A DNA stretch of 10,911 bases, taken from contig DHXK01000296.1 of assembly GCA_002413665.1 (NCBI GenBank), positions 6,163 to 17,073 on the forward strand, in the 5' to 3' direction. Positions 5,544-10,911 of the stretch are shown here, piece after piece. The position numbers and the translations under genes were made by a program. The first letter of the stretch is position 1, and the number at the start of each line of letters is the position of its first letter. The stretch comes from Legionellales bacterium UBA5158. Its GTDB lineage: Bacteria; Pseudomonadota; Gammaproteobacteria; DSM-16500. The notes below the pieces were generated by a model. That model was not told where the DNA came from. It was given only the letters and a program-made list of their open reading frames with translations, and made no database searches.

Positions 5544-6860
5544 ATGCAAATGAGTATTTTTGGATTAGGTTATGTAGGGTCTGTTTCAGCGGCATGTTTT
5601 GCCAATAATGGACACAATGTTATAGGTGTCGATATTAACAAAACCAAAGTGAATATGATCAATGAAGGCAAAGCACTTATCATTGAACCAGAATTAGCTG
5701 CATTAACAGCTGCGGCTGTTTCAAAAGGAACTTTACGTGCAACTGACAATACCAAAGAAGCTATTTCCTCTAGCGATTTATCTTTTATATGCGTCGGTAC
5801 CCCTAGCAATAAAAATAATAGTCTCGATTTGCAGTATGTGAAAGAAGTCTGTAAAGATATTGGGTATGCCTTAAAAGGAAAGAAGGAATATCATACGATA
5901 GCTTGTCGTAGCACTATGTTTCCGGGGTCAATGAAAAATGTAGTGATTCCTATATTGGAAAAATTTTCTGGTAAAACAGAAGGAAAAGATTTTATTGTCT
6001 GTATAAATCCCGAATTTATGATGGAAGGAACAGCAGTACACGATTTTTATTATCCACCAAAAAATGTAATAGGCACAGTCGATTCGCGTGGTTGTGACCT
6101 ACTAGTTAAGTTAAATACTTCCTATACGAATATGCCAACTTTATGCCTCAATATTGAAGAAGCCGAATTAATTAAATATTGTGATAATATTTGGCACGCA
6201 CTTAAAGTAGGTTATGCAAATGAAATTGGCAATGTCTGCAAAGAATTAGGCATTGATAGTCATCAAGTGATGGATGTTTTTTGTAAGGATACAAAACTTA
6301 ATCTTTCCCCGTACTATTTAAAACCCGGATTCGCGTTTGGTGGGTCTTGTTTGCCTAAGGATTTGCGAGCATTTTTATATGAAAGTCAAAACCTTGATTT
6401 AAAATTACCAATCATCAATTCAGTTCTTCCAAGTAATAAATTACAAATTGAAAACGCACTGAATATGATTATTGATCAGGGAAATAAACGTATAGGAATT
6501 TTAGGCTTCAGTTTTAAAGCAAACACAGATGATATACGTGAAAGCCCAATGGTAGACTTAATCGAAAGTCTTTTGGGGAAAGGATACGAGTTAACCTTAT
6601 ATGATAGTAGTGTGAGCGAAGCATCATTGCATGGGGCTAATCGTGATTATCTTTTAAATCGCATTCCACATATCTCTCAGCTTATGGTGTCTAGTATTGA
6701 TGAAGTACTAAGGAGATCACACACTATAGTGATAGGTAATAAATCAAAAGAATTTCAAACGATTACTGATCGTATTAATGAGGACCAAGTGATTATTGAT
6801 TTGGTTCGAATTAAAAAAGAACCTCCTCGCTCAAAGCAATATAAAGGCATTTGTTGGTAG
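5544..6860 (+). CDS. algD: GDP-mannose 6-dehydrogenase
   Basis: This enzyme oxidises GDP-mannose to GDP-mannuronate with two NAD+, the committed step of alginate precursor supply in the cytosol. The 438 residues compare with 436 in Pseudomonas AlgD. The N-terminal Rossmann loop is IFGLGYVGSVSA (5-16) with GVD at 28-30. VGTPS (84-88), RSTMFPG (122-128) and NPEF with Glu157 follow. Lys211 and Asn215 lie in the central helix, the catalytic Cys is Cys269 in GFAFGGSCLPKD, and FKANTDDIRESP (324-335) sits in the C-terminal domain. Even the end, KGICW, matches AlgD and distinguishes it from UDP-glucose dehydrogenases. AAGGAG at 5531-5536 places the start at 5544 rather than upstream in the alg44-like gene. 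The gap to the preceding gene is 46 bases, and algL starts two bases after the stop. Confidence 0.95.
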   Translation: MQMSIFGLGYVGSVSAACFANNGHNVIGVDINKTKVNMINEGKALIIEPELAALTAAAVSKGTLRATDNTKEAISSSDLSFICVGTPSNKNNSLDLQYVKEVCKDIGYALKGKKEYHTIACRSTMFPGSMKNVVIPILEKFSGKTEGKDFIVCINPEFMMEGTAVHDFYYPPKNVIGTVDSRGCDLLVKLNTSYTNMPTLCLNIEEAELIKYCDNIWHALKVGYANEIGNVCKELGIDSHQVMDVFCKDTKLNLSPYYLKPGFAFGGSCLPKDLRAFLYESQNLDLKLPIINSVLPSNKLQIENALNMIIDQGNKRIGILGFSFKANTDDIRESPMVDLIESLLGKGYELTLYDSSVSEASLHGANRDYLLNRIPHISQLMVSSIDEVLRRSHTIVIGNKSKEFQTITDRINEDQVIIDLVRIKKEPPRSKQYKGICW

Positions 6861-6862
6861 TT

Positions 6863-7933
6863 ATGATGAGACTATTTAGTCATTCACAACTCGGTATTTT
6901 TTTAGCTTTCCTATTAGGGTGTCAAACTTTAGCTGCTGCTAATGTTTGCCACCCTACGCTCTGGCCAAATGAAAAATTTATTGTTAATCATCCTTCTGAC
7001 ACGCAGAAGGAGATAATCAAAAATTTACAAAAATGGGCAAAGAAATCATTAAAGGCAGAACCTCAAGCAATACCGGTATTAGCTAGTGCGGGAAAAGTCG
7101 ATAAAAATGATCCGGATTTATTGGCATCCAGACTGGCATTTAGAGATGCCGAGCGTGCAGCCGTATTGGCTTTGGCATTTACAGTGAATCATAATCCAGA
7201 ATACTTAACTAAAACAAAGGATATTCTCCTAAATTGGGCAGCTGTAAATCAACCTACAGGCAACCCGATTGATGAAACTCGACTTGAAGGCATGATTTGG
7301 GCGTACGATTTAATTTCTTGTGATTTATCTACAAAAGAACAAAACCTAATGGAAGTTTGGTTAGAGAAATTAAGAAACAAAAAAAATACTTGGCAATTCG
7401 GGTCTGTTACTCGAAATAACAATCATCGCATTCACCAGATGAAAATGCTTTTGTTGCTGGATAAAGTATTGCATCACACTCAAGATTGGAAAAAAGATTT
7501 AGCGCAAACTGAAAAATATGCGGCATTAAATCTTAATTCAAAAACAGGTGAATCTATTGATTATCAACAACGAAAGGCGCTCCATTATCATAATTATGAT
7601 TTACAAGCTTGGCTAGAAATCAGTTTAGTGAGTGGCTGTTGTCGAGCGCCAGTGACGTCAGCATTTCATTTTTTGAGTGATCGTATTCTTTCACATCATA
7701 TAGATGGAGAGTTCTTGCATTCAACAGCTAAAATTGATGGACTCCGAGATAAAGGTGGATTTACCTATGCAAAATCAGGTGGTGCGTTTGATGTTTCTAA
7801 AGCCGCTTCAACCATAGTCACCTACTACACCATTGTCGGTGATAAACCCTTGCCTGAACTCTGGGATATTGTAGAGCATGGTAAGCCATCATTATGGCTG
7901 ACATTTGTGACCGACCGTAGGGCTTTTTGGTAA
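6863..7933 (+). CDS. algL: Alginate lyase, PL5-type (AlgL-like)
   Basis: AlgL cleaves polymannuronate by beta-elimination in the periplasm, clearing polymer that fails to be exported. The 356-residue length is close to Pseudomonas AlgL (367). A signal peptide is clear (FLAFLLGCQTLAAA, likely cut after Ala26; LLGC also resembles a weak lipobox at Cys20). Family landmarks are ASRLAFRDAERAAVLALAF (about 88-106), NPIDETRLEGMIWAYDLI (134-151), NNH (186-188, a proposed catalytic Asn/His pair) and RKALHYHNYDLQ (237-248, with the conserved Tyr-His-Asn-Tyr). The residues after NNH are Arg-Ile-His rather than the Ser-Tyr-Trp of classical NNHSYW, so it is a divergent member. ATG 6863 starts two bases after the algD stop with no good ribosome binding site, so coupling to algD is likely. 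Confidence 0.88.
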   Translation: MMRLFSHSQLGIFLAFLLGCQTLAAANVCHPTLWPNEKFIVNHPSDTQKEIIKNLQKWAKKSLKAEPQAIPVLASAGKVDKNDPDLLASRLAFRDAERAAVLALAFTVNHNPEYLTKTKDILLNWAAVNQPTGNPIDETRLEGMIWAYDLISCDLSTKEQNLMEVWLEKLRNKKNTWQFGSVTRNNNHRIHQMKMLLLLDKVLHHTQDWKKDLAQTEKYAALNLNSKTGESIDYQQRKALHYHNYDLQAWLEISLVSGCCRAPVTSAFHFLSDRILSHHIDGEFLHSTAKIDGLRDKGGFTYAKSGGAFDVSKAASTIVTYYTIVGDKPLPELWDIVEHGKPSLWLTFVTDRRAFW

Positions 7934-7977
7934 CGACATGTAAAGATTAGCATGGCAATTAGATTGAGAAATAAAAC

Positions 7978-9546
7978 ATGAATGCCATTAATAATAATGC
8001 AGCTCTTAAAACCGTTCGTTTTAACTTCAACATAAAAGAAATTTTATTTTTAACTGTTTATTTACTATCTTTATTTATTGTCATTATTAATTTACCAAAA
8101 AGTATTTGGATTTATTACGAAACACGCTCCGCATTGATAGGCATAGGATTTATAGGCCTCTGGCGCTACAGTTGGTGGGCTATTCACGTAGTTCGTTCAC
8201 TTATTTATGGTCGTATTATTTTTCCTAAGCGTCGTTTAAAAGCAAATGCATTGTGGGATTCCGGTTGGAGACCCAGACAATTATTTATTATGATGACCAC
8301 ATTTAATGAAGTACTGGAAACAACAGAAAAAGTATTGCAAACGATCTTAGATGAATGCACCGAGATCAATGTTCCAACTAAATTATTCGTAGGTACAGGT
8401 AGCGAATTTGATGAAAATGTCATACAAAGTTATTTTGAAAACCGCAAAGTAACATTCCCGTTTGAGGTAGTAATGGTACGTCAGAAACTACCTGGAAAAC
8501 GTTATGCTATTGGAGAAACACTAAGAGCGATTATTCGTAACGGTTTAGAGAAAGACGATCCTGTTGTTTTTATGGATGGTGATACGTATTTTATTCCAGG
8601 TTGTTTACGACAGTGTCTGCCATTTTTCCCACTGCACTCTAAAATGCAAGCATTAACCACGTACGAACAAGCTATCGTCCTGAGCGGACCGACATGGGTG
8701 AAGAAGTGGTTAGAAATGCGATTTGCGCAACGTGATTTTACAATGCAGTCTTATTCTCTCTCTAATAAAATACTCACATTGACAGGCAGGATGTCAATTT
8801 TTCGGGGTAAGCATCTTTTAGAACCAGAATTTATTCGAGTCATAGAAAATGATCATTTGAAACATTGGTTGTGGGGACGTTTTCGTTTTTTATCGGGTGA
8901 TGATAAAAGTACTTGGTATTATTTACTGAAAGCCGGGGCCCAGATGTTCTACATACCCGATGCAACTACCATTACTATAGAATATATTAACGGTAACCCA
9001 CTGGATAGAATGATTGAAAATTTGCGTCGTTGGAGCGGAAATACTTTACGTAATGGTGCGCGTGCTATTGCATTGGGCCCTCGTCGGGTAGGTTTTTTTA
9101 TTTGGTGGTGTTTAATAGATCAAAGAATTTCTATTTGGACTATGCTAGTCGGTCACATGATCATTTTAATTTTATCTTTCATGAAAACCGCGGCCTTTTT
9201 GTTAGTAGCGATTGTCTGGATTGCCTTTTCTCGATTATGTACCTCTATGGTTTTATTTTATTACGCTAGGCGTATCGATATTACTTTCCCTTTTCTTTTA
9301 TATTGCAACCAGTTGTTAAGTGCCATTATTAAAGTTTATATTTTATTTCGTCTACCTCAACAAAAATGGAAAAATCGCGGTGATCAACGATTGGGGTTTG
9401 ATGCAAGTAAAGGTTTAAATTTTAAAAAGTGGGGAGCGAACTATCTAACTACATTTTATTGTACTGGTTTTTTATTATTAATATTGTTGTATTTAGGCGT
9501 AGTTTATATGCCAACCCTATTTGAAATAAAGACGTTAGGATTTTAA
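7978..9546 (+). CDS. alg8: Alginate polymerase, GT2 glycosyltransferase
   Basis: Alg8 is the inner-membrane synthase that links GDP-mannuronate into polymannuronate. The 522 residues (Pseudomonas: 494) hold two N-terminal membrane helices (about 22-42 and 50-72), a cytosolic GT-A domain and several C-terminal helices (about 371-399, 404-430, 433-458, 490-512). Catalytic signatures are visible: FMDGDTYF with the DGD metal/nucleotide motif (200-202), GDDKSTWYYLLKAGAQMFY (307-325) with the Asp pair, and ENLRRWSGNTLRNGARAI (347-364), the family's version of the QxxRW acceptor motif. DDKSTW and RRWSGN..RNG are characteristic of Alg8 rather than cellulose synthase. It follows algL by 44 bases with a weak TGAGAA ribosome site at 7965-7970. 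It ends the four-gene block; there is no clear terminator after it. Confidence 0.93.
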   Translation: MNAINNNAALKTVRFNFNIKEILFLTVYLLSLFIVIINLPKSIWIYYETRSALIGIGFIGLWRYSWWAIHVVRSLIYGRIIFPKRRLKANALWDSGWRPRQLFIMMTTFNEVLETTEKVLQTILDECTEINVPTKLFVGTGSEFDENVIQSYFENRKVTFPFEVVMVRQKLPGKRYAIGETLRAIIRNGLEKDDPVVFMDGDTYFIPGCLRQCLPFFPLHSKMQALTTYEQAIVLSGPTWVKKWLEMRFAQRDFTMQSYSLSNKILTLTGRMSIFRGKHLLEPEFIRVIENDHLKHWLWGRFRFLSGDDKSTWYYLLKAGAQMFYIPDATTITIEYINGNPLDRMIENLRRWSGNTLRNGARAIALGPRRVGFFIWWCLIDQRISIWTMLVGHMIILILSFMKTAAFLLVAIVWIAFSRLCTSMVLFYYARRIDITFPFLLYCNQLLSAIIKVYILFRLPQQKWKNRGDQRLGFDASKGLNFKKWGANYLTTFYCTGFLLLILLYLGVVYMPTLFEIKTLGF

Positions 9547-9564
9547 TATGATTTGTGTTTTGAA

Positions 9565-9624
9565 TAGGGAAACCCTAATTAAAAGCCCTAGGGTAAACCA
9601 TGCGATGCTAAGAGAAACCCTAAA
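9565..9624. promoter_or_regulatory. Cluster of TAGGG/CCCTA half-sites upstream of the tolC unit
   Basis: Five five-base half-sites fall within 58 bases: TAGGG at 9565-9569 and 9589-9593, and CCCTA at 9573-9577, 9586-9590 and 9618-9622. They form TAGGGAAACCCTA, the palindrome CCCTAGGG, and repeated AAACCCTAA (9570-9578 and 9615-9623). TAGGGTAAACC (9589-9599) is the reverse complement of the word at 4148-4158 upstream of the alg44-like gene. This looks like a regulator binding array; the regulator is unknown. Confidence 0.4.
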
Positions 9625-9748
9625 GTTTTCCTGAGGTGCTGATTATAACATAAACGATAATATCATAATAAAAGTTGCTATTATCAGTCGTCATTTGCAA
9701 AAAGTAAACAAATCAAAATGATAGTTGCATAATTCTAAGGATGAAATT

Positions 9749-9910
9749 ATGTACGGAATAATAAGTGCGATTTCAGAACCAGGTAATGCTTTGCAACACT
9801 GGGATTATCTAAACAAATTAGAATATTGCGGTAATTTAAAGCCGCGGCCCAATGAGATAGCTAAACCGTATAATTTATCGACGTTAGCAAATTTTTTATT
9901 AAATAACTAA
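9749..9910 (+). CDS. Small hypothetical protein (53 aa) coupled to the TolC-like gene
   Basis: I do not recognise this protein. ATG 9749 is chosen because AAGGA at 9737-9741 lies seven bases upstream; TTG 9725 in the same frame has no such site. The product begins MYGIISAISEPGNALQHW and ends in an Asn-rich tail (STLANFLLNN). It lacks a clear signal peptide or membrane helix, has one Cys, and is about neutral. Its stop overlaps the ATG of the TolC-like gene by one base (TAATG), and the latter has no ribosome site of its own, so this reading frame probably serves to deliver ribosomes to the next gene. Whether the peptide itself has a function cannot be told. Confidence 0.6.
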   Translation: MYGIISAISEPGNALQHWDYLNKLEYCGNLKPRPNEIAKPYNLSTLANFLLNN

Positions 9911-10911
9911 TGTTAAAACTAATTGTCATTTGTTTATTTGTATTGACCAGCAGTCTTTGTGTATGCGAGGCAGCAGAAAATGAGCCACGCCAACTATCAT
10001 TACAAGAATCAATATTACTAGCAGTACGTAAAAATCCAAATGTGAAAATTTCACAACTCAACCAAGTGCTACAAAAATTTGCTTTAGAAGTGCAGGAGTG
10101 GGAATTTCAGCCACATTATTCATTTACAGCAACGCATACAACCTCACGCACTTATTCAGTGACACCAAGAGGGGTGGTTACCAGTAATGTTTCAGGTGCT
10201 CAGCCAGCAGTATCATTACTTACACCAATAGGTACGCATATGTCACTTACATCAATGAATAATGTCACTGAACATTATAATCCACAGCTATCATTACAAG
10301 TAATGCAACCATTGATGAAAGGATTTGGACGACCCGTTGTGGAAGCTGAATGGTATAACGCATTAGATAGTGAAAAAGTCAGCCGATTAAATTTAAAAGG
10401 TGAGCTGATTAATACGATTACTGGTGTTATTAATGCGTATCTTGACGTCTTATCGGCAAAAAATAATTTAGAAGTAGATCAACAAGCTCTTGATCGTGGA
10501 ACAATATCAATACAGCAGACAAAAAAGTTTATTAAATCAGGACGCAAGGCCGGCGTTGAATTAGTCACAGTCCAAGCAGGGTTAGCCAATGTTAAAACTC
10601 GAATTGAAAGTGACAAAAATAATTTAGATCAAGCACGATATGCTTTATTGACAACCATTGGTATGGATCCTGAGACCAACGTTGAATTTAGTAGCATAGA
10701 TGTCGAAAAATTAATAAAAAAGTATCATATACCAACGCTAAACGAATCAAAAAGAATGATTGTTGAAAACGATGTCCAATATCAGGCTGCTCAAATTACC
10801 TATGAAGGTACTACAAAACGAGCGGTTACCCTTGCAGAAGATGAAGCGCGTTGGCAATTAGATATCATCTTGAATGCCAGTACAGGTGGTGGTAATGGAG
10901 GAGGGCTGAAG
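9910..10911 (+). CDS. TolC-family outer-membrane protein, 3' truncated by window edge
   Basis: The frame stays open from ATG 9910 to the window end, giving the first 334 residues. A signal peptide is seen (KLIVICLFVLTSS, cut probably after Ala21-Ala22). LSLQESILLAVRKNPNVK (29-46) is the typical start of the OEP/TolC repeat, then a beta-rich segment (68-132) and QPLMKGFGRP (133-142), the family's QPLLRGFG-like motif. Long alpha-helical stretches follow (about 145-255) with AYLDVLSAKNNLEVDQQAL (176-194). A second repeat seems to begin near 280. TolC proteins form trimeric channels across the outer membrane and periplasm and dock to HlyD-type adaptors such as the Alg44-like protein upstream, so a role in polymer export is inferred; drug or protein export is the alternative. 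The start lacks a ribosome site and overlaps the 53-residue gene. Confidence 0.87.
   Translation, partial: MLKLIVICLFVLTSSLCVCEAAENEPRQLSLQESILLAVRKNPNVKISQLNQVLQKFALEVQEWEFQPHYSFTATHTTSRTYSVTPRGVVTSNVSGAQPAVSLLTPIGTHMSLTSMNNVTEHYNPQLSLQVMQPLMKGFGRPVVEAEWYNALDSEKVSRLNLKGELINTITGVINAYLDVLSAKNNLEVDQQALDRGTISIQQTKKFIKSGRKAGVELVTVQAGLANVKTRIESDKNNLDQARYALLTTIGMDPETNVEFSSIDVEKLIKKYHIPTLNESKRMIVENDVQYQAAQITYEGTTKRAVTLAEDEARWQLDIILNASTGGGNGGGLK

Noticed and set aside
6012..6032. NPEFMMEG in AlgD instead of the bacterial NPEFLREG as a possible lesion
   Set aside because: The important Glu157 is kept, and the Leu-Arg positions vary in related nucleotide-sugar dehydrogenases, so loss of function is not indicated.
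6911..6931. LLGC in the AlgL signal peptide as a lipoprotein box
   Set aside because: The -2 position is Leu, unusual for a lipobox, and a good signal peptidase I site (Ala-Ala-Ala before Asn) follows; kept only as a remark.

Overview
The window is AT-rich DNA coding for bacterial genes. It shows no rRNA, tRNA, CRISPR array or transposase. Three things point to a host-associated gammaproteobacterium, perhaps of the Legionellales: a complete mitochondrial-carrier-type protein (a eukaryotic family known in bacteria from the Legionella effector LncP), a two-domain papain-like/CoA-binding protein, and Pseudomonas/Azotobacter-type alginate genes with low GC. This placement is an inference; no phylogenetic marker is present.

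Left part (1-3800): a reverse-strand gene fuses a YiiX-like permuted NlpC/P60 domain to a YccU-type CoA-binding Rossmann domain. A 420-bp gap follows, holding what looks like the decayed tail of an MFS transporter. Next come two overlapping small unknown genes (126 and 91 residues) and a palindromic hairpin. A monocistronic gene for a 419-residue mitochondrial carrier protein follows, with a good promoter and ribosome binding site and a charged C-terminal tail like those of secreted effectors.

Right part (4259-10911): an exopolysaccharide locus. Four forward genes, in the order alg44-like, algD, algL, alg8, encode an inner-membrane HlyD/Alg44-type protein, GDP-mannose 6-dehydrogenase, a periplasmic PL5-type alginate lyase and the Alg8 polymerase. 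After a 200-bp regulatory gap come a 53-residue unknown protein and, overlapping it by one base, a TolC-family outer-membrane protein that runs off the right edge. AlgD would supply GDP-mannuronate, Alg8 would polymerise it, the Alg44-like protein would assist polymerisation and bridge the periplasm, AlgL would trim or clear polymer, and the TolC-like protein could be the outer-membrane exit. The classical AlgK/AlgE exit, AlgX/AlgG and the acetylation genes are not in the window, and the Alg44-like protein lacks the c-di-GMP-binding PilZ domain. This looks like a rearranged, reduced alginate system with possibly a different control and export route.

The gaps before alg44 and before the tolC unit share short motifs (TAGGG/CCCTA half-sites, an 11-of-12 match around GGTTTACCC, and ATCAGTCGT), suggesting co-regulation. 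A 12-base word, TCGTTATCAAAA, lies upstream of both the carrier gene and alg44.
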